43,118 bases of DNA from Turicibacter sp. (GCA_009780245.1 WRAJ01000017.1:1-43118); one strand, 5' to 3'. Numbered from the stretch's first letter, positions 19,244-26,121 are shown. The notes: generated from the letters alone by a model not told the origin. Program-made: numbers and translations.

Positions 19244-19905
19244 AAATAATACCCCATTCCACGCTTTGTTTGAATATTTTCGCCTACCCCAATCCCATCC
19301 AATTTTTTGCGCAACCTACCGACATTCACAGTTAACGTATTATCATCAATAAACACATTTGAATCCCAAAGGTAAGCCATCAATGCCACACGTGTCACAA
19401 TGGTATTTTTGTTTTTTAATAAATAGTATAAAATTCTAAACTCATTTTTAGTCAGTTCTGTGCTTGAATCACCACAAATAACAAGCGATTTGTTAACAAG
19501 TAAACGCCAATTTCCACAGCTCAAAGTTTCCTCGTTCGCATTTGGGTAGCTTCTTTTTAGCAAATTTTGAATGCGCGCTCTGAGAATGTTCACATTGTAT
19601 GGTTTCGTAATAAAATCATCTGCTCCAAGGTTCATGCTCATCAACTCATCCATCTCAGTATCACGACTCGTCACCATTATCATCGGGATCTGTGATTGTT
19701 TACGAACTTCCTTGGCGATGTAATAGCCATCGTCGTAAGGAAGATTGATATCGAGTAAAACAAGATGAGCACCTGACTTTAAAATAAGGTTAACAACCTC
19801 TTCAAAATGAGTGACGACTTCTACCTCATAGCCTTCTTTTTTCAGCAAGCAGCTTAATTCCATACTCAATTGCACATTGTCTTCAACGATTAAAATTTTA
19901 TACAT
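19240..19905 (-). CDS. BceR-type OmpR-family response regulator
   Basis: This regulator of about 221 residues has a receiver domain with phospho-acceptor Asp52 (VLLDINLP), the conserved Lys in FITKPYN, and a winged-helix DNA-binding domain (TKNEFRILYYLLKN; TVNVGRLRKKLDGIG; TKRGMGYYL). It is first in the module. I start at ATG 19905 because GAAGG is eight bases upstream; an in-frame GTG at 19914 lacks spacing. A promoter with TTGTAA (19957-19962), 17 bp and TAAAAT (19934-19939) with TGG extension lies upstream. The target is probably the site at 18186-18199. Confidence 0.92.
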   Translation of the reverse strand: MYKILIVEDNVQLSMELSCLLKKEGYEVEVVTHFEEVVNLILKSGAHLVLLDINLPYDDGYYIAKEVRKQSQIPMIMVTSRDTEMDELMSMNLGADDFITKPYNVNILRARIQNLLKRSYPNANEETLSCGNWRLLVNKSLVICGDSSTELTKNEFRILYYLLKNKNTIVTRVALMAYLWDSNVFIDDNTLTVNVGRLRKKLDGIGVGENIQTKRGMGYYL

Positions 19906-19933
19906 CACTATCACCTTCGATAAATTAGTTATT

Positions 19934-19962
19934 ATTTTACCAGAAATCGATGGCTATTACAA
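19934..19962 (-). promoter_or_regulatory. Promoter of the Bce-type two-component genes
   Basis: On the minus strand TTGTAA, 17 bp (ending in an extended TGG), then TAAAAT, about 30 bp before the response regulator start. Confidence 0.6.
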
Positions 19963-20017
19963 ACGTGTAAATCATTTCTCGCTCTTTTTTGTTGGTATGA
20001 AAATGGTATAATGATTG

Positions 20018-20258
20018 AAAATAAACTCAAAGAAGCGAGCAGAAAAAACATCCATCAACTCTTACGAGGGTTAGATATTATTAATCCACCTGCATTAGCA
20101 CTTAGAAGCTACGGCTTAAGCCTCTTTGATCAATATTGAATAAAGCTAAGTCATACAACTTTTACACGGGAATCGTCCTTGGTTGTTAGTGCTGCAACAT
20201 CGTCGGTGGAGTGAGAAAAAATTGCACATCGCTTTAGAACGATATGCAATTTTTTAAT
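20018..20258 (+). ncRNA. Candidate structured small RNA with strong promoter and terminator
   Basis: A perfect extended -10 (TGGTATAAT, 20004-20012) precedes about 240 bases that end in an intrinsic terminator (20216-20256). The body has nested complementarity: UCCACC with GGUGGA, AGCACU with AGUGCU, ACUUAG with CUAAGU, and AAGC-UACG-GCUU closed by a UNCG-type tetraloop. This looks like a folded RNA. A 42-codon ORF from ATG 20011 starts inside the -10 and has no ribosome site, so I do not call it. Size and position (promoter, compact fold, terminator) would suit 6S RNA or another housekeeping RNA, but I cannot match a family by eye. Confidence 0.4.
20216..20256. terminator. Bidirectional terminator shared by two convergent candidate RNAs
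   Basis: ATTGCA(C/T)ATCG pairs with CGAT(A/G)TGCAAT around an eight-base loop, flanked by A and T runs. Pairing is complete on the minus strand (one G-U) and has one mismatch on the plus strand, so it is better as a minus-strand terminator. Confidence 0.7.
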
Positions 20259-20478
20259 TTCATAACTTTATCCAGCGATCTCCCTAACCATGAAGTTTCC
20301 CTGAGAAGGATTCATGGTCTCCAAAGCAGAGTCTTGAAAGTCCCCATTAGGGACTTTCACCCTTCGGATGAGGATTAGACCTAAGCGGAACACATGGTTA
20401 AGTGAAAATATTTCTGCAAGGCAAGTCTGAGAAAACGCCCTGCCTAATATGTTGAGCTCTGCTATGTTTAGGTGTTAC
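20222..20478 (-). ncRNA. Candidate minus-strand structured RNA
   Basis: A promoter with TTGCTG (20502-20507), 17 bp and TATATA (20479-20484) starts a region of about 255 bases ending in the shared terminator. Strong local stems are visible in RNA orientation: UGAAAGUCCC-UAAU-GGGGACUUUCA; ACCAUGAA...UUCAUGGU; UCAUCC-GAA-GGGUGA; and a longer-range AGCAGAG...CUCUGCU. No ORF with a ribosome site spans it. Its first 28 or so bases are copied at 21770-21797 in the opposite direction. I do not recognise a family; known riboswitch cores were not matched. Confidence 0.42.
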
Positions 20479-20642
20479 TATATATGGAAAATTAAATAAA
20501 ACAGCAACGCATTTTTTACTAAAACGCCGCTTCCTTTTAATTTTGACTTAACCCTGAATTATTCATGAGTTTGCACAAAAGAATGAAATTCATTGGTAGT
20601 ATCCATTCTTTAAGTTAAAACAGCTTATTTTCAAACCACAGC

Positions 20643-21278
20643 TCAGATTAAAAACTTATACATTTGCTCGACAATCATTTCAAAAAAAGAGTGATACTTT
20701 TTAAATATATAATAACCTAAAGCAACACCTAATGTATTAAGCAACAAGTCATCAACACACACAAAACGATTCGGCCAGCCGGTCGATAAATTAATAATCA
20801 ATTGGATAATTTCAATAGAAAATGAAGTCAAAAATCCTATCAGAACAGCCTTCTTAAAAGAAAATTCTTTTTTCATCAGCAACCCCAAGAAAATTGGCAG
20901 TGGTAATAACATGATAAAATTCCCTCCCACATTACGTAGTGTCACTCTCCAAAAACTTAGTGGGGCAGATAGATTTTGGATAAATGAACGAAGTGGAACT
21001 AAATTAATGTGGGCAATATCCCACCTCGTCCATGTTTCTTGTTGCAGGAATCCACTGATAAAATCATCTCTATAATCCATATTAAACCAAATATCTATTG
21101 GGGTGAAGACCAAACGTAAGACTGCAATTATATAAAAGGTTAAGAATGCATTAATAATTAGATTTCTATCTAACCATTTATTTCTTTTTTTTATTGTTGC
21201 TAAATAATAAAAAATTAAAGATAAAATGTATAGTATTAGAAAAAAACTCCAATGTGGTTCAAAAGTAAAAAGTGCCAT
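20643..21278 (-). CDS. VanZ-like membrane protein
   Basis: This 211-residue integral membrane protein has five predicted helices (about residues 11-30, 44-68, 108-128, 140-160 and 175-193). The VanZ-family hallmarks are NFIMLLPLPIFLGLL and SIEIIQLI...VDDLLLNTLGVALGY. VanZ proteins occur next to glycopeptide-resistance, lantibiotic and signalling loci, and their biochemical role is unsettled. It follows the secreted-protein gene by 15 bp with an AAGGAGAAGG site and belongs to the LytTR-controlled operon. An export or self-protection role for peptides made here is inference only. Confidence 0.88.
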   Translation of the reverse strand: MALFTFEPHWSFFLILYILSLIFYYLATIKKRNKWLDRNLIINAFLTFYIIAVLRLVFTPIDIWFNMDYRDDFISGFLQQETWTRWDIAHINLVPLRSFIQNLSAPLSFWRVTLRNVGGNFIMLLPLPIFLGLLMKKEFSFKKAVLIGFLTSFSIEIIQLIINLSTGWPNRFVCVDDLLLNTLGVALGYYIFKKYHSFFEMIVEQMYKFLI

Positions 21279-21293
21279 CCAAACCTTCTCCTT

Positions 21294-21704
21294 TTATCGA
21301 CGCGATGAGACAGATATAGAACCTGAATTTGTTCCAGTGGCATTTTGAGTCCACAAACGCAAACGATAAGTTCCTGAGTTTCCAGCAGTAAGGGTGCGTG
21401 TAGGATTACTAGCACTGAAACTCGCACTTGACCCGACACTTCCAAACCCTAATAACCCACGATCCCTCTGTAGTATAATGTAAAGATTTCCTGCAGTGTG
21501 TCTAACATTGCTTATTGTAATATCTACACTCATGCTATTATGACTTAGATTAAAGCGGCTAGCACCGTACAAAACACCTGGTCTTCCTCCAGTTCCGGTA
21601 ATGGAATAAGTAGAAGTGAACCCACCTGATGCGAAAGCAACGGTTGTCAGTGAAAATAAAATCCCCAAGCATACTAAAACCTTTAATATTTTTTTTTTAA
21701 GCAT
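21294..21704 (-). CDS. Small secreted protein of unknown function
   Basis: This 136-residue protein has a classical signal peptide (MLKKKILKVLVCLGILFSL, likely cleaved after AFA at about residue 26). It leaves a mature part of about 110 residues, rich in Ser, Thr, Gly and Asn, with alternating hydrophobic residues typical of a beta-sandwich (SVDITISNV, LYIILQRD, YRLRLWTQN). There are no cysteines and no cell-wall anchor. It lies in the LytTR-controlled operon between the 13-residue peptide ORF and VanZ. It could be an effector, bacteriocin-like protein or surface binder. I recognise no family. Confidence 0.8.
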   Translation of the reverse strand: MLKKKILKVLVCLGILFSLTTVAFASGGFTSTYSITGTGGRPGVLYGASRFNLSHNSMSVDITISNVRHTAGNLYIILQRDRGLLGFGSVGSSASFSASNPTRTLTAGNSGTYRLRLWTQNATGTNSGSISVSSRR

Positions 21705-21863
21705 TAAAATTCATCTCCTATTCTTTTTGTCCTAGTTTTTGCTAGCACTAATTTATACTTATAGTATAGTAACACCTAAACAAAGTAGAGCTCAACACAA
21801 TAAATCAAGCAATTGCCTAATTTTTCTTCTCTATTTAGATTTGGAAAATAACTTGCATCTTAA

Positions 21864-21905
21864 TTAAAGCCATGCTATCCACCACCAAGATCTTTGATGA
21901 ATCAT
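21864..21905 (-). CDS. Candidate leaderless signal peptide ORF, 13 residues (MIHQRSWWWIAWL)
   Basis: This is the first ORF after the LytTR-type promoter at 21959-21987. The ATG is preceded by AGAAGAAGGG with a five-base spacer, one of the better ribosome sites in the region. The product is Trp-rich and hydrophobic after a basic start, with no room for a signal sequence or double-glycine leader. An in-frame ATG six codons earlier lacks a ribosome site. An overlapping 12-codon ORF (MALIKMQVIFQI) starts within its end. Very short leaderless signals exist in streptococci (for example SIP, MWLLLLFL), so size alone is not disqualifying. It could still be a leader peptide with a purely regulatory role. 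Confidence 0.45.
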   Translation of the reverse strand: MIHQRSWWWIAWL

Positions 21906-21958
21906 GATGTCCCTTCTTCTCATTGAATTACAACTTATACTCGTGTTGCTACCTACAG

Positions 21959-21987
21959 TTTATATCATGAAAGATCTTTGATAACAA
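21959..21987 (-). promoter_or_regulatory. Promoter of the peptide/secreted protein/VanZ operon
   Basis: On the minus strand TTGTTA (21982-21987), exactly 17 bp, TATAAA (21959-21964). Transcription would begin near 21952, giving a leader of about 45 bases before the 13-codon ORF. LytTR-type repeats lie immediately upstream. Confidence 0.65.
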
Positions 21988-21991
21988 TCAT

Positions 21992-22028
21992 TTTCTAATA
22001 AGTGGTCGATTATTTCTGACAAGTGGTC
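21992..22028 (-). promoter_or_regulatory. LytTR-type direct repeat operator
   Basis: On the minus strand the 16-mer GACCACTTRTYAGAAA occurs twice, at 22013-22028 and 21992-22007, with 14 of 16 identical and a start-to-start distance of exactly 21 bp. Two helical turns between direct repeats is the known binding geometry of LytTR regulators. The downstream copy ends four bases before the -35 box, and its GACCACTT core ends 12 bases before it. The cognate regulator is probably the LytTR protein at 23433-24185. Confidence 0.7.
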
Positions 22029-22091
22029 AAAATTTTACATTGTTCGAGGTATGTTTCAAAAAACGACCTGTGAAATGATGATTCAAAATAC

Positions 22092-22128
22092 AAAAAATCA
22101 GGCCAGTCTTTTAGACTAAATCCCGATT
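22092..22128 (-). terminator. Terminator of the LytTR two-component operon
   Basis: On the minus strand AATCGGG pairs with CCTGATT, with an inner AGTCT-AAA-AGACT stem, followed by TTTTTT. It lies just after the kinase stop and separates it from the peptide operon. Confidence 0.75.
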
Positions 22129-22134
22129 CCTCTA

Positions 22135-23433
22135 CTACTCACTAACAAATTTAATTTCCGTCTTAAACACCCCATCAGAATGGGTCACATGGCTGCTTCC
22201 CTTATATTTCCTAATCACATCATCGATGATGATCAATCCAAATCCATGATTCACATCGTCTTCTTTTGATGTCCTAATCTTTTCATTTTCCATTGATAAA
22301 ATCCCATCGTAACTATTCTTCACCATCAAATCAAACCCAACAACTTGCTGAGTTATCTTAACCTCAACAAACTTATCCGCCGTACATTTGCTAGCTGCCT
22401 CAAAAGCATTCTTTAGTAGGTTTATAAATAATAAGGCCATGTCTTTACCTGACACCTGAGATCCTCGCGGAACAAGTCCCCTCCACTCAACTGCTATCTC
22501 ATCGTCCTTATATTGAGATTGTAAGCTGAACAAAACAGCGTTGATTGCATTTGATCCAGTTTCAATTCCGGCATAATTCTGGATATCACTCATCGTGCTA
22601 GTTAATTCTGATACATACTCTTCTAATTCCTTAAACTCTTCAGTTCTGATCAGCTCAGAAATAATCAATAATTGCTGTACAAAATCATGTCTGAACTTTC
22701 GTGTTTCTTTTTCACGTTCAATAAAGGCTTTGTGATGATGTTGTTGTTGCTCTACTAATTTTTCCTGAATCATTCGCAAGTTTTCTATCTTCTTTAACTG
22801 CGCATTTTTCAATATATAAGCAATGATAATCCCAATGACGATGACCCCACCAATCGTACCTGCAACGTTTGCAAATTCTGCCCATGCACTTTGACTGTAA
22901 TTCCTAAATTGCTGCATAGCACCGAGATAAAATCCAAAAGTACTTAGGCTAATGATGACCAAAAATATTTCTTTTTTACTAAAAATAGAAATATCGATCG
23001 TCACATTAGCCTTTTTCATAATATGATTCAAAATCAAGAATATTAAAATAAGCGGCATTCTTGCAATTGCCCCATAGAGTGGATTTGTAACGATAGCAGT
23101 TACACTGGTCGAGAAGATAGCTGCGCCGATGCCCGCGACTAGCGTACTTATAAAACTATTAACAATATGCACAGCAAGCAACAAGAAAAGATACTTAAAT
23201 CCTCTTAATGCATAAATCATTACAGCAAAAGCTAGTCCAGTCATAACTACCATATCAAAAAAATACTGAACTAACTCACCATCAAGGTAGATGAAACGAT
23301 AGATATCGATCGTAGCCAATAAAATGACGATCAGTATATTGCCCAACCACACTTTCCTTTTTTTCTCAACATTAAAGATGAAGCAGACAGCGGTATACAA
23401 TTGAGCAAATTCAATGAGATAATGTGCGAACAT
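22135..23433 (-). CDS. GHKL-type sensor histidine kinase (AgrC/ComD-like)
   Basis: This kinase of about 432 residues has six or seven N-terminal helices (residues 5-210), a coiled segment with QQQHHHK, the H-box RKFRHDF with His249, and a HATPase_c_5 domain (LLKNAFEAAS; MVKNSYDG; HGFGLIIIDD). This is the peptide-pheromone receptor kinase class that pairs with LytTR regulators. I start at ATG 23433, after AAGGAGGGG, overlapping the regulator's stop codon by one base (TAATG). No AgrB/AgrD or double-glycine pheromone gene is adjacent. The only peptide candidate is the 13-codon ORF downstream. Confidence 0.92.
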   Translation of the reverse strand: MFAHYLIEFAQLYTAVCFIFNVEKKRKVWLGNILIVILLATIDIYRFIYLDGELVQYFFDMVVMTGLAFAVMIYALRGFKYLFLLLAVHIVNSFISTLVAGIGAAIFSTSVTAIVTNPLYGAIARMPLILIFLILNHIMKKANVTIDISIFSKKEIFLVIISLSTFGFYLGAMQQFRNYSQSAWAEFANVAGTIGGVIVIGIIIAYILKNAQLKKIENLRMIQEKLVEQQQHHHKAFIEREKETRKFRHDFVQQLLIISELIRTEEFKELEEYVSELTSTMSDIQNYAGIETGSNAINAVLFSLQSQYKDDEIAVEWRGLVPRGSQVSGKDMALLFINLLKNAFEAASKCTADKFVEVKITQQVVGFDLMVKNSYDGILSMENEKIRTSKEDDVNHGFGLIIIDDVIRKYKGSSHVTHSDGVFKTEIKFVSE

Positions 23434-24185
23434 TATTCCACCCCTCCTTGACGGTTGTACCATTTTTTCCTAGTATCTATCACATTTTTCTTCATTCGGC
23501 GAGACATATCAATCTTATCTTCATTTTTAAAAATCACAAAATTTGATTCTACTTCTTTAATATTGTCAACATTTGCTAAAAATGAATTGTGTGTTTGAAC
23601 AAACATACCAACAGGCATCGCTTCTTTCCAATGTTTCAAAGAATGGGCATTTGGAAATAGTTGATTAGTCTTTGAAAACACCACCCCTTCCACACGTAGC
23701 TGAGTGCCACCAGCAAATGCCTCAATATAAACAATGTTTTTGGCATCAACTATTATTTTGTTACCATTCTCTTTTTTCAAGACTACAGTATGAGCCATAT
23801 GAGCAATCTTCAATTCATCAATGGCACTTGAAATGGCTTCAAGAAACTTCTCATCAACAAGTGGTTTCGTTAAAAATCGATGGGCATTTACGTGATACCC
23901 CTGTGACATTAGATGACTTTCACTCGTTAAGATAATCATTTTTTGCTTTGCTCGTAAGTGCATCATTTCTTTCGCCACTGTCATCCCATCAATTCCCGGC
24001 ATTTTAAGATCGAGTAACACGACGTCATAATCTTCTTTTTTTTCTAATAAGTCTAATCCATTATTAAAAATATCTACTTTATAATCAGTAATTTCAAGGA
24101 TTTTCAGTGTTTCTTCAAGTTTCTCTTTAATCATTCTTGTTATGATTCTTTCATCATCTAGAATGGCAAAATGAAATTTCTTCAT
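23433..24185 (-). CDS. LytTR-family response regulator
   Basis: This regulator of about 250 residues has a receiver domain with phospho-acceptor Asp59 (VLLDLKMPGIDG), the conserved Lys in RFLTKPLV, and a C-terminal LytTR DNA-binding domain (NIVYIEAFAGGTQLRV; FVQTHNSFLANVDNIKEV). It is first in a two-gene operon with the kinase. I chose ATG 24185, seven bases after AAAGGAG, over an upstream in-frame start. A strong promoter is directly upstream with no LytTR-type repeat, so the pair appears constitutive while the peptide operon is inducible. Confidence 0.92.
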   Translation of the reverse strand: MKKFHFAILDDERIITRMIKEKLEETLKILEITDYKVDIFNNGLDLLEKKEDYDVVLLDLKMPGIDGMTVAKEMMHLRAKQKMIILTSESHLMSQGYHVNAHRFLTKPLVDEKFLEAISSAIDELKIAHMAHTVVLKKENGNKIIVDAKNIVYIEAFAGGTQLRVEGVVFSKTNQLFPNAHSLKHWKEAMPVGMFVQTHNSFLANVDNIKEVESNFVIFKNEDKIDMSRRMKKNVIDTRKKWYNRQGGVE

Positions 24186-24217
24186 TAGCAAACTCCTTTT
24201 ATAACACAATTTTGTCT

Positions 24218-24246
24218 ATTATATCAATTTTTCTTTTTTTCCGCAA
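24218..24246 (-). promoter_or_regulatory. Promoter of the LytTR two-component operon
   Basis: On the minus strand TTGCGG (24241-24246), 17 bp of A-rich spacer, TATAAT (24218-24223), 33 bp before the regulator start. Confidence 0.7.
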
Positions 24247-24349
24247 CCTGTATGAAATACAAAATAAAAAGGGAAACGCATTCAATGATGGAATTTTCGC
24301 ATTTTATTCAAAAAAAATTTTCAAGCTTTATGGCATCCACATTGGAATA

Positions 24350-24393
24350 AAAAAATAGCGCCTCACTTCAACGAGTGAAACGCAATTTTTTCT
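24350..24393 (-). terminator. Terminator after the nitroreductase gene
   Basis: On the minus strand TTGCGTTTCACTC pairs imperfectly with GAGTGAGGCGCTA around a short loop and ends in TTTTTTT. The stem is related to the one at 15137-15182. Confidence 0.75.
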
Positions 24394-24396
24394 CTA

Positions 24397-24957
24397 CTAA
24401 ATCACTGTCAATTTCGATTCATCGACTTCATGCGGTGATATATCTTTCACAGCATGCCCAACGAGTAATCCCATGCCAAACTCGTATCCTTCTGGCCATT
24501 TGAATTGGGCTTTTAGTTCTGCTGCTTTTTCACTTTGCGCAAACGGGATGCCTGCCATGCCGACGATCACGTTGCCAAGGCCTAGACTTGTTGCGGCGAG
24601 TGCCATGTTTTGCTGTACAATGCCACAATCGTTTGTCGTGTAGCTACCGCCGTCGGTTTTCTTTAAGATTAAGAACATCGCTGGGGCGTTGTAGAAGACT
24701 TTGCCGCCACGTTCTTGGATGCGTTCGAACATCGCCTTATCTTCTAGCTTTTTCAAACATGCCAACGCTTCCTCGTTTAGCTCGTCCACTAAGGCTTTAT
24801 CGGTCACGGCAACGATGTGCCACGGTTGTTTGTTCATCGCTGATGGTGCTTGAAGACCCGCTTTTGCGATGGCTTCGATGTGCGCTTTCGCAACCGGCTC
24901 ACCCGTGTAGGCGCGACAAGAATACCTGGCTGCGATGGTTTTTAATGTTTCGTTCAT
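24397..24957 (-). CDS. Nitroreductase family protein
   Basis: This 186-residue FMN-dependent oxidoreductase has the N-terminal FMN-phosphate motif ARYSCRAYTGEPV, the APSAMNKQPWHIVAV segment and the C-terminal GMGLLVGHA strand. Family members use NAD(P)H to reduce nitroaromatics, quinones or flavins. The start is supported by GGGAG nine bases upstream. It has its own terminator downstream. The 73-bp tandem hairpin array begins about 40 bp upstream of the start codon, so promoter elements must lie in or near the array. Confidence 0.9.
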   Translation of the reverse strand: MNETLKTIAARYSCRAYTGEPVAKAHIEAIAKAGLQAPSAMNKQPWHIVAVTDKALVDELNEEALACLKKLEDKAMFERIQERGGKVFYNAPAMFLILKKTDGGSYTTNDCGIVQQNMALAATSLGLGNVIVGMAGIPFAQSEKAAELKAQFKWPEGYEFGMGLLVGHAVKDISPHEVDESKLTVI

Positions 24958-24996
24958 TTTTAAACACTCCCTTATCTAAAATTAGGTAATGCACTC

Positions 24997-25323
24997 TGCC
25001 ACTAAGGGCGTGATTTTCGAAGGAAAGTGGCATAAATCTCACTGATCCTTACTGCTTGAGCTTGTCCAATGCCACTAAGGGCGTGATTTTCGAAGGAAAG
25101 TGGCATAAATCTCACTGATCCTTACTGTTTGAGCTTGTCCAATGCCACTAAGGGCGTGATTTTCGAAGGAAAGTGGCATAAATCTCACTGATCCTCACTG
25201 TTTGAGCTTGTCCAATGCCACTAAGGGCGTGATTTTCAGAGGAAAGTGGCATAAATCTCACTGATCCTTACTGTTTGAGCTTGTCCAATGCCACTAAGGC
25301 GCGATTTTTGAAAGAAAGTGGCA
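24997..25323. repeat. Five-copy 73-bp tandem repeat with internal hairpins (TGCCACT...AGTGGCA)
   Basis: Units start at 24997, 25070, 25143, 25216 and 25289, all exactly 73 bp apart. The first four are almost identical and the fifth is shorter and diverged. Each unit holds TGCCACT and AGTGGCA about 21 bases apart, a 7-bp inverted repeat, then a 37-bp spacer containing CTCACTGATCC. Copies differ by single bases (for example ACTGCTTG versus ACTGTTTG). The near-identity points to recent expansion. Confidence 0.92.
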
Positions 25324-25355
25324 GAAGGGCACTCAGAAGTTATGAAATTCAGTGA

Positions 25356-25463
25356 AATAGTATCTCAAAACACAAGTTATTCTATGAAATGGGATATTTT
25401 ATTGAAAATCCTGGGCTGAAAGTATCCCATTATACATGATTTTAATTGAAACAGGATACTATT
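25356..25463. repeat. Nested pair of inverted repeats (AATAGTATC / ATGGGATA)
   Basis: An outer inverted repeat AATAGTATC (25356-25364) with GATACTATT (25455-25463) encloses an inner one, ATGGGATA (25389-25396) with TATCCCAT (25423-25430). It lies directly beside the 73-bp array and upstream of no start codon; the metallo-hydrolase gene ends at 25486. Confidence 0.65.
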
Positions 25464-25485
25464 TGTGATCTTTCACAATTGGCAA

Positions 25486-26121
25486 CTATCTAAAAAATGG
25501 GTTCATTCTTTTCTCGTCCCCAATGGTTGTTGCTTCTCCGTGCCCGGAGTAAACAATGGTATCGTCTGGTAGGGTGAATAGTTTTGTTTTAATGCTTGTG
25601 ATCAACTGATCAAAATTCCCGTGAATGAGATCGGTGCGTCCGATTGAGCCTTTGAATAAGGCGTCACCAGAAATCACGATGCCAGCTGCTTTAAAATAGA
25701 ACGCCGCACTGCCTAAGCTATGTCCTGGGACGTGGCGAACGGCGATTTCTTGCCCTAGTAGTTCGATGTCCTGATCTTCTTGGATAAACGTAAACTTGGA
25801 TAAATCGCGGATTTCGATCGGTGGTCGTCCCGCTTTCCAAGACAAGTTATAACCCGCATTTGTGAAATATTCTTCCTCGTCTTTGTGCGCATAAACCGGA
25901 ATTTCGTATTTGGCTTGCACTTCTTTTAGGGCACCGATGTGATCAAAATGCCCGTGTGTCATTAAAATCGCAACCGGTTCTAACTGCTTTGTTGCTAAAT
26001 ATTGTATGATTTTTGCAGCCTCATCGCCCGGATCCACAATCAACGCTTTTTCATCGACTGAAACAATGTAGCAATTCGCTTGCACATCACCGACGGGCAT
26101 TGGGTAAATTTTTACTGACAT
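25486..26121 (-). CDS. MBL-fold metallo-hydrolase, YqgX/glyoxalase II-like
   Basis: This 211-residue beta-lactamase-fold hydrolase has the metal motif THGHFDHIG near residue 55, then HVPGHSLGSAAF, SGDALFKGSIGRTD and SGHGEAT, together the full two-metal ligand set. It resembles Bacillus YqgX, a low-molecular-weight hydrolase sometimes annotated as hydroxyacylglutathione hydrolase. In Bacillus subtilis yqgX and the glucokinase gene are also in the same region. The start has AAGGAG eight bases upstream. A stretch of 300 bp filled with hairpins separates it from glcK. Confidence 0.9.
   Translation of the reverse strand: MSVKIYPMPVGDVQANCYIVSVDEKALIVDPGDEAAKIIQYLATKQLEPVAILMTHGHFDHIGALKEVQAKYEIPVYAHKDEEEYFTNAGYNLSWKAGRPPIEIRDLSKFTFIQEDQDIELLGQEIAVRHVPGHSLGSAAFYFKAAGIVISGDALFKGSIGRTDLIHGNFDQLITSIKTKLFTLPDDTIVYSGHGEATTIGDEKRMNPFFR

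Larger units (their letters stand above)
20450..21797. repeat. 33-bp inverted repeat bracketing the secreted protein and VanZ genes
   Basis: Positions 20450-20482 and 21765-21797 are inverted copies with 31 of 33 bases identical (ends TGTTGAGCTC and GAGCTCAACA). The bracketed 1.3 kb holds only the VanZ-like gene and the small secreted protein gene. The ends start TG and finish CA like insertion-sequence ends, but there is no transposase and I see no clear target duplication. Each copy also lies at an outward-facing promoter, so shared 5' RNA sequence is the alternative explanation. Confidence 0.7.

Noticed and set aside
20011..20139. 42-codon ORF (MIENKLKEASRKNIHQLLRG...) in the first candidate RNA
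   Set aside because: Its ATG overlaps the -10 box, so the transcript would start downstream of it, and there is no ribosome binding site.
20222..20478. tmRNA, RNase P RNA, SRP RNA, T-box or a known riboswitch on the minus strand
   Set aside because: Core motifs of these families as I know them (for example GAGGAAAGTCC of RNase P or GGGTGGNACCGCG of T-boxes) were looked for by eye and not found.
21864..21923. Longer 19-codon version of the peptide starting at an upstream in-frame ATG (MRRRDIMIHQ...)
   Set aside because: The only ribosome site (AGAAGAAGGG) lies inside this extension, so the 13-codon start is favoured.
24997..25323. Possible CRISPR array
   Set aside because: Repeats and spacers are equally conserved at a 73-bp period and no cas genes are present.
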